Shown: positions 42,677-51,183, counted from the stretch's first letter. The stretch: DNA of 64,000 bases from Streptomyces sp. NBC_01478 (GCF_036227225.1 NZ_CP109444.1:9281501-9345500), one strand, 5' to 3'. Translations and numbers: made by a program. Notes: generated by a model not told the origin, from the sequence alone.

Positions 42677-43591
42677 ATGCTGAGAGAGGTCACGGCAACC
42701 CGCTACATCGAACCCCTGCGCTCCGGCGGCTCCGTCCCCGGACTCGTCGAGGCCGACGACCTCGGCACCTACGTCGTCAAGTTCACCGGCTCCGCGCAGG
42801 GTCGCAAGGCGCTGGTCGCCGAAGTGATCGTCGGGGAGTTGGCCCGCGCCCTGGGACTGCGCTTCCCCGAACTGGTGCTGGTGCACTTCGATCCGGCGAT
42901 CGCCGACGCGGAGCCCCACCAGGAGGTGCGGGACCTGCACCGCGCGAGCGCCGGCCTGAACCTCGGCATGGACTTTCTGCCGGGTGCGCGGGACTTCACC
43001 CCGGAGGTCGCCGCGCGCTGCACCGTCGACCCGCTGGAGGCCGGGAAGATCGTCTGGCTCGACGCGCTGACCGTCAACGTCGACCGCACGGTGCACAGTT
43101 CGAACCTGATGATCTGGCCGACGCTCGGCGTCGCACCCCCGCGCCTGTGGCTCATCGACCACGGCGCCGCCCTCGTCTTCCACCACCGCTGGGACGGCGC
43201 CGACCCCACGAAGGCCTACGACTTCCGCCATCACGCCCTCGGCCACTACGCGCCCGACACCCGCGCCGCCGACGCCGAGTTGGCCGCCGAGGTGACCGAG
43301 GAACTGCTGCGCCGCATCGCGGCCGAGGTGCCGGACGCCTGGCTGGCCGGCGAACCGGGCTTCGCGACACCCGACGCCGTACGGGAGGCGTACGTCGCCT
43401 ACCTCCACGCGCGCGTGGCGGCCTCCGCGGCCTGGCTCCCCACCGACTTCCCCAGCGGGGAGGAACGCGCCGCCGAGGAGGCCCGCCGGGCGGCGAAGAC
43501 ACAGCAGGGCCGCCCGAGTTGGCTCAAGCGGGTCCCCGACCTGCACGGCAAACCGACGGCGGAACAGGATTGGTCGGTACACCTGGGATGA
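42677..43591 (+). CDS. HipA-like kinase domain protein
   Basis: A 304-aa protein resembling the HipA_2 (HipA-like kinase) family. The nucleotide lysine lies in LGTYVVKFTGSAQGRKALVA, followed by a helix with Glu (EVIVGELARALGL). The catalytic loop is DALTVNVDRTVHSSNLMIW (Asp and Asn), and the metal motif is LIDHGAALVF (DHG in place of DFG). No HipB-like antitoxin is adjacent, so this is not a typical toxin-antitoxin pair. GAGGGA lies just before the ATG. It is followed 49 bp later by a SelW-like gene in the same direction. Its substrate is unknown. Confidence 0.8.
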   Translation: MLREVTATRYIEPLRSGGSVPGLVEADDLGTYVVKFTGSAQGRKALVAEVIVGELARALGLRFPELVLVHFDPAIADAEPHQEVRDLHRASAGLNLGMDFLPGARDFTPEVAARCTVDPLEAGKIVWLDALTVNVDRTVHSSNLMIWPTLGVAPPRLWLIDHGAALVFHHRWDGADPTKAYDFRHHALGHYAPDTRAADAELAAEVTEELLRRIAAEVPDAWLAGEPGFATPDAVREAYVAYLHARVAASAAWLPTDFPSGEERAAEEARRAAKTQQGRPSWLKRVPDLHGKPTAEQDWSVHLG

Positions 43592-43641
43592 ACGGGAAGA
43601 CGACTGGGATGACGGGGAAGACGACGGGAAGACGACGGGGA
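43591..43641 (+). repeat. low-complexity ACGGGAAGACG repeats
   Basis: Between the HipA-like stop and the SelW-like start, ACGGGAAGACG-type units recur three to four times with small changes (ATGACGGGGAAGACG, ACGGGAAGACG). The run includes the ribosome-site region of the SelW-like gene and may arise by slippage. Confidence 0.6.
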
Positions 43642-43910
43642 TGACCCAAAGAGTTCAGATCGAGTACTGCACCCAGTGCCGTTGGCTGCCCCGCGCGGCC
43701 TGGCTGGCGCAGGAGCTGTTGACCACCTTCGAGACCGAGCTGACGGAGCTGTCCCTGAAGCCCGGCACCGGCGGTGTCTTCGTCGTCCGCGTCAACGACG
43801 AGGTCGTCTGGGACCGCCGCGAACAGGGCTTCCCGGAACCCACGGCCGTGAAGAAGCTCGTACGCGACCGAGTGGCCCCGGAAAAATCCCTGGGCCACTC
43901 GGACAAGTGA
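43641..43910 (+). CDS. SelT/SelW/SelH-family redox protein
   Basis: An 89-aa Rdx-type protein with a thioredoxin-like fold. The start VQIEYCTQCRWLPRAAWLAQ contains the CxxC motif (C-T-Q-C, where eukaryotic relatives carry selenocysteine at the second position). GTGGVFVVRVNDEVVWDRRE and GFPEPTAVKKLVRDRV are the remaining family landmarks. Bacterial members are thought to take part in thiol redox chemistry, but the partner is unknown. It follows the HipA-like gene by 49 bp and converges on malate synthase. Confidence 0.88.
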   Translation: MTQRVQIEYCTQCRWLPRAAWLAQELLTTFETELTELSLKPGTGGVFVVRVNDEVVWDRREQGFPEPTAVKKLVRDRVAPEKSLGHSDK

Positions 43911-43934
43911 GCTGTTTCTGACGGTGGTTGAGAA

Positions 43935-45557
43935 TCAGCCCTTGAGCTGCTCGTACGCGGGCAGCGTCAGGAAGTCCGCGTAGTCGGCGTCGAGCGCGAC
44001 CTCCAGGAGCAGGTCGTGGGCCTGCTGCCAGTGGCCCGCGGCGAAGGCGTCCGCGCCGATCTCGGCACGGATGTTCTCGAGCTCCTCGGCGGCGATCCTG
44101 CGCGCCAGCTCGGGAGTCGCCTTCTCGCCGTTCTCGAACTCGACGTCCGCGTTGATCCACTGCCAGATCTGCGAGCGCGAGATCTCGGCGGTGGCCGCGT
44201 CCTCCATCAGGTTGAAGATGGCGACCGCACCGAGCCCGCGCAGCCATGCCTCGATGTAACGGATGCCCACCTGAACGGCGTTGACGAGCCCCGGGTACGT
44301 CGGCTTCGCGTGCAGCGAGTCCACGGCGATCAGGTCGGCCGCCTTGACGTCGACGTCCTCGCGCAGCCGGTCCTTCTGGTTCGGCCGGTCGCCGAGGACC
44401 GCGTCGAAGGAGGCCAGGGCGATCGGCACCAGGTCCGGGTGGGCCACCCAGGATCCGTCGAAACCGTCGCCCGCCTCACGGTCCTTGTCCGCCTTGACCT
44501 TCTCGAACGCGACCTTGTTGACCGCCTCGTCACGGCGGGACGGGATGAACGCCGCCATGCCGCCGATCGCGTGCGCCCCGCGCTTGTGGCAGGTGCGGAC
44601 GAGGAGTTCGGTGTACGCCCGCATGAACGGGGCCGTCATCGTCACCGCGTTGCGGTCCGGGAGGACGAACCTGGGCCCGCCGTCACGGAAGTTCTTCACG
44701 ATGGAGAACAGGTAGTCCCAGCGTCCCGCGTTCAACCCCGAGGCGTGGTCGCGGAGTTCGTAAAGGATCTCCTCCATCTCGTACGCGGCGGTGATCGTCT
44801 CGATCAGCACGGTCGCGCGGACGGTGCCCTGCGGGACGCCGACGTAGTCCTGCGCGAAGACGAACACGTCGTTCCACAGCCGGGCTTCGAGGTGCGACTC
44901 GGTCTTCGGGAGGTAGAAGTACGGGCCCTTGCCCAGGTCCAGCAGCCGCTGCGCGTTGTGGAAGAAGTACAGCCCGAAGTCCACGAAGGCGCCCGGGACC
45001 TGCTCACCGTCGACGAGGAGGTGACGCTCGTTCAGATGCCAGCCGCGCGGCCGCATCACGACGGTCGCCAGCTCGTCCTCGGCCTTCAAGGCGTACGACT
45101 TACCGGAGTTGGGGTCGGTGAAGTCGATCGCGCGGGTGTAGGCGTCGATCAGGTTGAGCTGACCCGTGACGACGTTCTCCCAGGTCGGCGCGGAGGCGTC
45201 CTCGAAGTCCGCGAGCCAGATCTTCGCGCCCGAGTTGAGGGCGTTGATCGTCATCTTGCGGTCGGTGGGGCCGGTGATCTCGACCCGCCGGTCGTTCAGC
45301 GCGGCGGGGGAGGGGGCCACCTTCCAGGAGTCGTCGGCGCGGATCGCGGCGGTCTCCGGGAGGAAATCGAGGGTGGAGGTGCGGGCGATCTCCGCGCGGC
45401 GCTCGGCCCGGCGGGCGAGAAGTCCGGCCCGGCGGGGCGTGAACCGGCGGTGCAGCTCGGCCACGAAGGCGAGGGCCTCGTCGGTGAGGACCTCGTCCTG
45501 CCGGGGGAGGGGTTCGGCGTCGACGACGACCGGCGAGGACGGCGCTGGTGCGGACAT
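43935..45557 (-). CDS. aceB: malate synthase A
   Basis: A 540-aa TIM-barrel enzyme that condenses glyoxylate with acetyl-CoA to malate. Markers include IWLADFEDASAPTWENVVTG, VVMRPRGWHLNERHLLVDG (catalytic Arg), LIETITAAYEMEEILYELRD (Mg-binding Glu), GRWDYLFSIVKNFRD, the LMEDAATAEISRSQIWQWI C-terminal signature and length about 540. It lacks the long insert of MS-G. No isocitrate lyase gene is adjacent. Instead the promoter shares the paired operators seen at gcl, hyi and allantoinase, so this copy serves allantoin- or purine-derived glyoxylate. The -10 lies about 100 bp before the ATG. Confidence 0.97.
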   Translation of the reverse strand: MSAPAPSSPVVVDAEPLPRQDEVLTDEALAFVAELHRRFTPRRAGLLARRAERRAEIARTSTLDFLPETAAIRADDSWKVAPSPAALNDRRVEITGPTDRKMTINALNSGAKIWLADFEDASAPTWENVVTGQLNLIDAYTRAIDFTDPNSGKSYALKAEDELATVVMRPRGWHLNERHLLVDGEQVPGAFVDFGLYFFHNAQRLLDLGKGPYFYLPKTESHLEARLWNDVFVFAQDYVGVPQGTVRATVLIETITAAYEMEEILYELRDHASGLNAGRWDYLFSIVKNFRDGGPRFVLPDRNAVTMTAPFMRAYTELLVRTCHKRGAHAIGGMAAFIPSRRDEAVNKVAFEKVKADKDREAGDGFDGSWVAHPDLVPIALASFDAVLGDRPNQKDRLREDVDVKAADLIAVDSLHAKPTYPGLVNAVQVGIRYIEAWLRGLGAVAIFNLMEDAATAEISRSQIWQWINADVEFENGEKATPELARRIAAEELENIRAEIGADAFAAGHWQQAHDLLLEVALDADYADFLTLPAYEQLKG

Positions 45558-45642
45558 GAACGGTCACTTCCTTCAGCGAGCGTGGCACCGGGTGCCAGGT
45601 GACCCGGGTAGGACGGGGAGCACCCGAGAGGCCGCCGGGCGC

Positions 45643-45696
45643 TTCTGAACAGTGGATACTAGTTTCCTCATCGTGGAAGTTCAATGGTTTGTTGAC
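45643..45696 (-). promoter_or_regulatory. aceB promoter with operator in the spacer
   Basis: On the minus strand -35 TTGAAC (45679-45684), a 17-bp spacer and -10 TAGTAT (45656-45661) form a near-consensus promoter. The spacer is filled by TTCC-TCATCGT-GGAA (45664-45678). A second box TTCT-GAACAGT-GGAT (45643-45657) overlaps the -10, centre 21 bp away. TTCAAT-GGTTT-GTTGAC (45680-45696), the second motif shared with uraD and allantoinase, covers the -35. Binding should block transcription. Confidence 0.85.
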
Positions 45697-45744
45697 GTCG
45701 AGATTCTCCGGATCGAGCCAAAGTGGCGCTCAGTGCCACTCCGC

Positions 45745-46344
45745 TCACTCAAGGTGGACGAGATCCGCCTCAGTGTCGATGTCGTACGGCTCCGCCGCAT
45801 CTCCGCACTCGACGAGCGTGACCGCGTCCGCGTGCGCCTTGAGGTACGCCCGCGCCCCCCGGTCCCCGGTCGCGCTCTCCGCGATCCCGGCCCAGTGCGC
45901 GGCCCCGAACAGCACCGGATGCCCGCGTACCCCGTCGTAGGCGGCCGAGACCAGCGACTCCTCGGAGCCGTACGCCGCGAGCACCCGCGCCACCGCCTCC
46001 GCACCGATCCCGGGCTGGTCGACGAGCGACACGAGCGCCGCCCGCGCCCCCGTACTCGAGACCGAGTCGAGCCCCGCTCGCAGCGAGGACCCCATCCCCC
46101 GCTCCCACTCCGGGTTCTCCACGACCACGCACCCGGCCAGATCGGCCCGCTCCCGTACGGCGTCGGCGCGCGCCCCCAGGACCACATGGACGCGGGTGAG
46201 GCCGGCCGCGCGCAGGACCCCGACCGCGTGCTCCACCAGGGGCCGCCCCCGGTGTTCCAACAGCGCCTTGGGCCGCCCGCCGAGCCGTCGGCCGCCTCCC
46301 GCGGCGAGCAGCAGCCCGGCGACCTGGTCATCGTTTCCCGTCAT
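45745..46344 (-). CDS. MobA/MocA-like nucleotidyltransferase
   Basis: A 199-aa NTP-transferase. The N-terminal VAGLLLAAGGGRRLGGRPKA is the LAAGxGxRxGxPK nucleotide-binding signature, and LVSLVDQPGIGAEAVAR is the D-Q-P motif near the metal. ENPEWERGMGSSLRAGL is typical of MocA-type molybdenum cofactor cytidylyltransferases, which prepare the cofactor of xanthine dehydrogenase-type enzymes. It lies upstream of aceB on the same strand. A role in maturing a xanthine dehydrogenase would suit the surrounding purine genes, but no such enzyme is in the window. The alternative is another small-molecule cytidylyltransferase. Confidence 0.82.
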   Translation of the reverse strand: MTGNDDQVAGLLLAAGGGRRLGGRPKALLEHRGRPLVEHAVGVLRAAGLTRVHVVLGARADAVRERADLAGCVVVENPEWERGMGSSLRAGLDSVSSTGARAALVSLVDQPGIGAEAVARVLAAYGSEESLVSAAYDGVRGHPVLFGAAHWAGIAESATGDRGARAYLKAHADAVTLVECGDAAEPYDIDTEADLVHLE

Positions 46345-46532
46345 GCCTCCTGCATACCTGACGTGGCGGCGACCGGACGGAATCCTCCTACTTAATTTCG
46401 GTCCATGGAGTGGCGCGCCCCGTACCGGGTGGCGTTTACTGACCCGCGTCCCTCGGTGCCCGACCAGTGTCGTGGGGTGCGCGGCGGGACCACAAAGTTC
46501 TTGCGCACGGCGACGTGCGAGGGGGGAGAGCT

Positions 46533-46853
46533 GTGTTGCGGAGCTTGGGGCAGAGGTCAGTGACCGGCAGCGACGAGGATCCGAGGGTGGCGGAACTGCG
46601 GACCGCGGTGTCCCGGTTGCGCCGCGAACTCGCCGCGCATCCGGCCGAGTTCCCCGACCGTGTCATCGCCGAGGACGAACTCGCGGCGCTGGCCGCGATG
46701 ACCATCGACGGCATCCCCGAAATCCCGCGCCTGCGCCGCTCGTTGCTCCTGATCGCCGGCGCGATCGGCTCGGTGAGCGCCCTCACGAGGGGCCTGACGG
46801 ACGTACGCAACGCCGTGGACCTGTTCGGTCAACCGCGGGGCGGGCAGGGCTAG
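46533..46853 (+). CDS. hypothetical protein, DUF5955-like
   Basis: A 106-aa protein (start GTG 46533 behind GGGGGAGAG; GTG 46560 possible). The pattern DEDPRVAELRTAVSRLRREL, AAHPAEFPDRVIAEDELAAL and ALTRGLTDVRNAVDLFG fits the actinobacterial DUF5955 family as I remember it, a small mainly helical protein with a short hydrophobic helix (RSLLLIAGAIGSVSAL). Function is unknown. It converges on a DUF6304-like gene, with the stops one base apart. Confidence 0.68.
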   Translation: MLRSLGQRSVTGSDEDPRVAELRTAVSRLRRELAAHPAEFPDRVIAEDELAALAAMTIDGIPEIPRLRRSLLLIAGAIGSVSALTRGLTDVRNAVDLFGQPRGGQG

Positions 46854-46854
46854 T

Positions 46855-47553
46855 TCACGACAACGGGCTCGACGGGAACGATCCCCGGTAGCCCGTGTCC
46901 CCGGTCCGGTGCTCGAACTCTCCGCACAGCCAGGTCTCCTGGACGAATTCGGTGCGCTCGCTCCAGGCGGCGAAGATCCCCGTCGGGCCGTGCTTGCCGT
47001 CGACCTGACGGTAGCGGTCCTTGGCGTCACGGAAACAGGCGAGCCCCGCCATGAGCCCGTTGCCGGCCGGGCTGTAGTCGGACCAGGCGCACGCGACACA
47101 GGCCCGGAGCCGGACGCCTGCCGGGAGCCGGCGCTGGAGGTCGTTCAGGGCGTCCTCGAAGGTGCCGTGGTCTTCCGTGGTCAGGTACTCGTGCCCGTCC
47201 AGGCGCAGGATGGTGAACAGCCTCTCGTATTCCAGGCCCTTGCCCGGTCCGGCCGGCGCCCCGAGCCACAGCGCGCAGTCCATGACGGCAGTCCGTACGC
47301 CCTGTCCCTCGACCGTGACGGGCATCGGCACCTCCCACTCCAACAGGCAGGAGCACAGCGCCCCGTCGAAGAAGGCGAACGGGGCCTCGGGTGGCTCTCC
47401 GCCGAGCGCGCCGAGGTCGTCCATGCTGTCGCCCTCGAAGCGGATGCCCCGGATCGTCGTGCGGATCAGCTCCCGGCCGTCCGACTCGAAGACGACCGCG
47501 TCGGTGCCGTGCCGGTCGGTGTACCGGCCGGGCCAGAACTGCCCGGCGCTCAC
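46855..47553 (-). CDS. hypothetical protein, DUF6304-like
   Basis: A 232-aa cytoplasmic protein with a mixed alpha/beta pattern: FWPGRYTDRHGTDAVVFESD, CSCLLEWEVPMPVTVEGQG, ALWLGAPAGPGKGLEYERLF, and a Cys-containing CVACAWSDYSPAGNG. It resembles actinobacterial DUF6304 proteins from memory. No motif suggests catalysis. Its GTG overlaps the stop of the IclR-type regulator gene by four bases, so it is translated with the regulator and presumably expressed with it. A link to allantoin metabolism is possible but unsupported by the protein itself. Confidence 0.7.
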   Translation of the reverse strand: MSAGQFWPGRYTDRHGTDAVVFESDGRELIRTTIRGIRFEGDSMDDLGALGGEPPEAPFAFFDGALCSCLLEWEVPMPVTVEGQGVRTAVMDCALWLGAPAGPGKGLEYERLFTILRLDGHEYLTTEDHGTFEDALNDLQRRLPAGVRLRACVACAWSDYSPAGNGLMAGLACFRDAKDRYRQVDGKHGPTGIFAAWSERTEFVQETWLCGEFEHRTGDTGYRGSFPSSPLS

Positions 47554-48344
47554 GCGGGGTTCTGGCTGGCCAGTGCCTCCGACAGCTCGCCGGCCACCTG
47601 CTGGAGCACCGGCACGATCTTCTCGGTCGCCGACTCGGTGACCCGGCCCGCCGGGCCCGAGATCGAAATCGCCGCCGCCGTGGGGGAGTTGGGCACGGAC
47701 ACGGCGAGGCAGCGGACGCCGATCTCCTGCTCGTTGTCGTCGATCGCGTAGCCGAGGCGGCGCACCTCCGCCAGCGCCGCGAGGAAACCGTCGGGCGTGG
47801 TGATCGTCTTCTCGGTCGCGGCGGGCATGCCGGTACGGGCGAGCAGTGCGCGCACCTCGTTGTCCGGGGTGTTGGCGAGCAGAGCCTTGCCGACGCCCGT
47901 GGAGTGCGGCAGGACGCGCCGGCCGACCTCGGTGAACATGCGCATCGAGTGCTTGGACGGCACCTGTGCGACGTACACGATCTCGTCGCCGTCGAGCAGC
48001 GCCATGTTCGCCGTCTCACCGGTCTCCTCGACCAACCGGGCGAGGTAGGGGCGCGCCCAGGTGCCGAGCAGCCGGGACGCGGACTCGCCGAGGCGGATCA
48101 GGCGCGGGCCGAGGGCGTACCGGCGGTTGGTCTGCTGACGGACGTAACCGCAGACCACCAGCGTGCGCATCAGGCGGTGGATGGTGGGCAGCGGCAGGCC
48201 GCTGCTCGCGGAGAGCTCGCTCAGGCCGACCTCGCCGCCCGCGTCGGCCATCCGCTCCAGCAGGTCGAAGGCGCGCTCGAGGGACTGGACCCCACCCGTG
48301 GCGGACTTGGTGGAGTCGGTGCTGCTCACGCTGGACGGCGGCAC
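47550..48344 (-). CDS. allR: IclR-family repressor of allantoin/glyoxylate genes (AllR type)
   Basis: A 264-aa IclR-type regulator. The N-terminal winged helix is VQSLERAFDLLERMADAGGE, VGLSELSASSGLPLPTIHRL, MRTLVVCGYVRQQTNRRYAL. The C-terminal effector domain includes NMALLDGDEIVYVAQVPSK, LPHSTGVGKALLANTP and LAVSVPNSPTAAAISISGPA. It is divergent from allantoinase; in S. coelicolor an IclR regulator in this position (AllR) represses allantoin catabolism. Two TTCY-N7-GGAA boxes 21 bp apart lie in its own promoter region, and the same pairs occur at gcl, hyi, aceB and allantoinase. It is probably autoregulated and responds to allantoate or glyoxylate-type ligands (inference). Confidence 0.9.
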   Translation of the reverse strand: MPPSSVSSTDSTKSATGGVQSLERAFDLLERMADAGGEVGLSELSASSGLPLPTIHRLMRTLVVCGYVRQQTNRRYALGPRLIRLGESASRLLGTWARPYLARLVEETGETANMALLDGDEIVYVAQVPSKHSMRMFTEVGRRVLPHSTGVGKALLANTPDNEVRALLARTGMPAATEKTITTPDGFLAALAEVRRLGYAIDDNEQEIGVRCLAVSVPNSPTAAAISISGPAGRVTESATEKIVPVLQQVAGELSEALASQNPA

Positions 48345-48424
48345 GGCGCGTTCCTTTCGGCACGGGCGGGAAGGGCTGAAGCCTACCCGGGGGCCGGTTG
48401 ACTCCCCGCCGGTGCGTAGCTACG

Positions 48425-48460
48425 TTCTGCTTGCCGGAATTCTACTTCCGCTTTGTGGAA
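48425..48460. promoter_or_regulatory. paired IclR-type operators before allR
   Basis: TTCT-GCTTGCC-GGAA (48425-48439) and TTCC-GCTTTGT-GGAA (48446-48460) have centres 48432 and 48453, 21 bp apart, 80-115 bp upstream of the regulator start. On the minus strand a -10-like TAGAAT lies between them. Suggests autorepression. Confidence 0.8.
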
Positions 48461-48536
48461 ACATCCAGAGTGTGCGCGTGCGAGGTGCCGTGGAGAGGTG
48501 TGCCCTTGACGGTACGGGAGCGGGAGTGAAGACTCC

Positions 48537-48588
48537 TTCAACAGAACGTTGAATTCCGTTACGTGGACGTAAATCCCGTTTCCCGGAA
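48537..48588 (+). promoter_or_regulatory. composite operator region before allantoinase
   Basis: TTCAAC-AGAAC-GTTGAA (48537-48553) is a perfect six-base-arm palindrome. Directly abutting it is TTCC-GTTACGT-GGAC (48554-48568), followed by a weaker TCCC-GTTTCCC-GGAA (48574-48588), centres 20 bp apart. The combination of both motifs in one promoter mirrors the aceB region and suggests two inputs. Confidence 0.7.
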
Positions 48589-48625
48589 GTAACGGAAGCG
48601 ACGACGGTGGCAGAGAGGGGTCCGG

Positions 48626-49963
48626 GTGTCCGACGCTGAACTGGTGGTGCGCTCCACACGAGTCATCACTCCCGAGGGGACGCGAGCCGCGGCGGTCGCC
48701 GTCGCCGGCGGGAAGATCACGGCCGTTCTCCCCTACGACGCCCAAGTCCCCTCCGGAGCACGGTTGGAGGACTTCGGCGACGACGTCCTGCTGCCCGGCC
48801 TGGTCGACACCCATGTGCATGTGAACGACCCCGGCCGCACCCACTGGGAGGGCTTCTGGACCGCCACGCGCGCGGCGGCGGCCGGCGGCATCACCACCCT
48901 GATCGACATGCCGCTCAACTCCCTCCCGCCGACGACGACGGTTGACAACCTCCGTACGAAGCAGCAGGTCGCGGCCGAGAAGGCCCACATCGACGTCGGC
49001 TTCTGGGGCGGCGCCCTGCCCGACAACGTCAAGGACCTGCGCCCGCTGCACGACGCCGGGGTCTTCGGCTTCAAGGCGTTCCTGTCCCCGTCCGGCGTGG
49101 ACGAGTTCCCGCATCTCGACCAGGGCCAACTCGCCCTGTCCCTCGCGGAGATCGCGGGCTTCGGCGGCCTGCTCATCGTGCACGCGGAGGACCCCCACCA
49201 CCTGGAGACGGCCCCGCAGCAGGGCGGACCCAAGTACGCCGATTTTCTTGCCAGTCGGCCGCGCGACGCCGAGGACACGGCCATCGCAGGTCTGATCGCC
49301 GCCGCCAAGCGCCTCGACGCCCGCGTGCACGTCCTGCACCTGTCCTCCTCCGACGCGCTGCCGCTGATCGCCGCCGCGAAGGCCGAGGGCGTCCGCATCA
49401 CCGTCGAGACGTGCCCGCACTACCTCACCCTCACGGCGGAGGAAGTCCCGGACGGCGCAAGCGAGTTCAAGTGCTGCCCGCCCATCCGCGAGTCCGCCAA
49501 CCAGGACCTGCTGTGGCAGGCGCTGGCCGACGGCACGATCGACTGCGTGGTGACGGACCACTCACCCTCCACGGCCGACCTCAAGACCGCCGACTTCGCC
49601 ACCGCGTGGGGCGGCATCTCCGGCCTCCAGCTGAGCCTCGCGGCGGTGTGGACGGAGGCGCGCAGGCGGGGCCACGACCTGGAGGACGTGGTCCGCTGGA
49701 TGTCGTCAAGGACGGCCGGGCTGGCGGGACTTGACCAGAAGGGCGCCATCGAGGCGGGCCGTGACGCCGACTTCGCGGTCCTCGCCCCCGACGAGACGTT
49801 CACCGTGGACCCGGCGGCCCTCCAGCACCGCAACCGCGTCACGGCGTACGCCGGAAAGACCCTCAGCGGCGTCGTGAAGTCGACCTGGCTGCGCGGCCAA
49901 CGCATCGTGCTGGACGGCGAGTTCACCGACCCGAAGGGCCAACTCCTGACCCGTACCCCCTGA
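48626..49963 (+). CDS. allB: allantoinase
   Basis: A 445-aa cyclic amidohydrolase that opens allantoin to allantoate. Metal ligands are seen in [14 protein letters not shown] (HxH), the carboxylated Lys in [17 protein letters not shown], His in [12 protein letters not shown] and in [13 protein letters not shown], and Asp in [31 protein letters not shown] is typical of allantoinases. GAGAGGGG precedes the GTG start. It forms an operon with allantoicase (47-bp gap) and is divergent from the IclR regulator. Its promoter region carries both operator types described here. Confidence 0.97.
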   Translation: MSDAELVVRSTRVITPEGTRAAAVAVAGGKITAVLPYDAQVPSGARLEDFGDDVLLPGLVDTHVHVNDPGRTHWEGFWTATRAAAAGGITTLIDMPLNSLPPTTTVDNLRTKQQVAAEKAHIDVGFWGGALPDNVKDLRPLHDAGVFGFKAFLSPSGVDEFPHLDQGQLALSLAEIAGFGGLLIVHAEDPHHLETAPQQGGPKYADFLASRPRDAEDTAIAGLIAAAKRLDARVHVLHLSSSDALPLIAAAKAEGVRITVETCPHYLTLTAEEVPDGASEFKCCPPIRESANQDLLWQALADGTIDCVVTDHSPSTADLKTADFATAWGGISGLQLSLAAVWTEARRRGHDLEDVVRWMSSRTAGLAGLDQKGAIEAGRDADFAVLAPDETFTVDPAALQHRNRVTAYAGKTLSGVVKSTWLRGQRIVLDGEFTDPKGQLLTRTP

Positions 49964-50010
49964 TCCACACCCCCGCACCCGCAGCGGCCGACCCCCGAAA
50001 GGCAGATTCA

Positions 50011-51126
50011 GTGACGGCGATTCCCCGTTTCACCGGCGACGCGAACCCCTACGGAGGAGGTGACCCGTACGCGGACTACCGCACCGCCGACTTCCCCTTC
50101 ACCCGCTACGCCAACCTCGCCGACCGACAGCTCGGCGCCGGTGTCATCGCCGCCAACGACGAGTTCTTCGCCCAGCGCGAGAACCTCCTCGTGCCCGGGC
50201 CCGCCGAGTTCGACCCCGAGCACTTCGGCCACAAGGGCAAGATCATGGACGGCTGGGAGACGCGCCGCCGCCGTGGCACCTCGGCGGACCACCCCTGGCC
50301 GACGGCGGAGGACCACGACTGGGCACTGGTCCGCCTCGGCGCCCCTGGCGTCATCCGGGGCATCGTGGTCGACACGGCGCACTTCCGGGGCAACTACCCG
50401 CAGGCGGTGTCCGTCGAGGGCGTATCGCTGCCGGGCTCCCCGTCCCCCGAGGACCTGCTCTCCGACGAGGTGAAGTGGACGCCCCTGGTCCCGCGCACGC
50501 CGGTCGGCGGCCACGCGGCGAACGGTTTCTCCATCTCGACCGAGCAGCGCTTCACCCACCTCCGCGTCAACCAGCACCCCGACGGCGGCATCGCGCGCCT
50601 GCGGGTCCACGGCGAGGTCGTGCCCGACCCGGGCTGGCTGGCGGCGCTGGGCACGTTCGACGTGGTCGCCCTGGAGAACGGCGGCAGCGCCGAGGACGCC
50701 TCCAACCTCTTCTACTCACCGGCCACCAACACCATCCAGCCCGGCCGCTCCCGGAAGATGGACGACGGCTGGGAGACCCGCCGCCGCCGCGACCGGGGCA
50801 ACGACTGGATCCGCTACCGCCTGGCCGCCCAGTCCCGGATCCGCGCCGTGGAGATCGACACGGCGTACCTGAAGGGCAACAGCGCGGGCTGGGCGTCCGT
50901 GTCGGTACGGGACGGCGAGACCGGCGACTGGACCGAACTCCTCCCACGCACCCGCCTCCAGCCCGACACGAACCACCGCTTCGTCCTCCCCACCCCGGCG
51001 ATCGGCACGCACGCACGCGTGGACATCCATCCCGACGGCGGGATCTCACGGCTGCGGCTGTTCGGCTCGCTGACGGAGCGGGGGGCGGCGACGCTGGCGG
51101 CGAGGCACCAGGAGCTGGGCGGCTGA
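50011..51126 (+). CDS. alc: allantoicase
   Basis: A 371-aa hydrolase that splits allantoate into ureidoglycolate and urea. The protein is built of two homologous jelly-roll repeats, each containing the same signature: KIMDGWETRRRRG in the first half and KMDDGWETRRRRDRGNDW in the second, followed by VDTAHFRGNYPQ and IDTAYLKGNSAG, and ending with HPDGGIARLRVHGEV and HPDGGISRLRLFG. This is the family hallmark. It follows allantoinase in the same operon. Start GTG at 50011. It feeds glyoxylate production for aceB, gcl and hyi/glxR. Confidence 0.97.
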   Translation: MTAIPRFTGDANPYGGGDPYADYRTADFPFTRYANLADRQLGAGVIAANDEFFAQRENLLVPGPAEFDPEHFGHKGKIMDGWETRRRRGTSADHPWPTAEDHDWALVRLGAPGVIRGIVVDTAHFRGNYPQAVSVEGVSLPGSPSPEDLLSDEVKWTPLVPRTPVGGHAANGFSISTEQRFTHLRVNQHPDGGIARLRVHGEVVPDPGWLAALGTFDVVALENGGSAEDASNLFYSPATNTIQPGRSRKMDDGWETRRRRDRGNDWIRYRLAAQSRIRAVEIDTAYLKGNSAGWASVSVRDGETGDWTELLPRTRLQPDTNHRFVLPTPAIGTHARVDIHPDGGISRLRLFGSLTERGAATLAARHQELGG

Positions 51127-51140
51127 CGCACGCGCGCGTA

Positions 51141-51174
51141 GGGGCGCACCAGCCCGACAGGACCAGTGCGCCCC
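51141..51174. terminator. terminator between allantoicase and SDR genes
   Basis: GGGGCGCAC (51141-51149) pairs with GTGCGCCCC (51166-51174) across a 16-base loop in the 57-bp space between two convergent genes. Confidence 0.65.
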
Positions 51175-51183
51175 CTGTGTGCT

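Noticed and set aside
43591..43641. ACGGGAAGACG repeats considered as a regulatory array
   Set aside because: Short, degenerate and embedded between closely spaced genes; simple slippage is a sufficient explanation.
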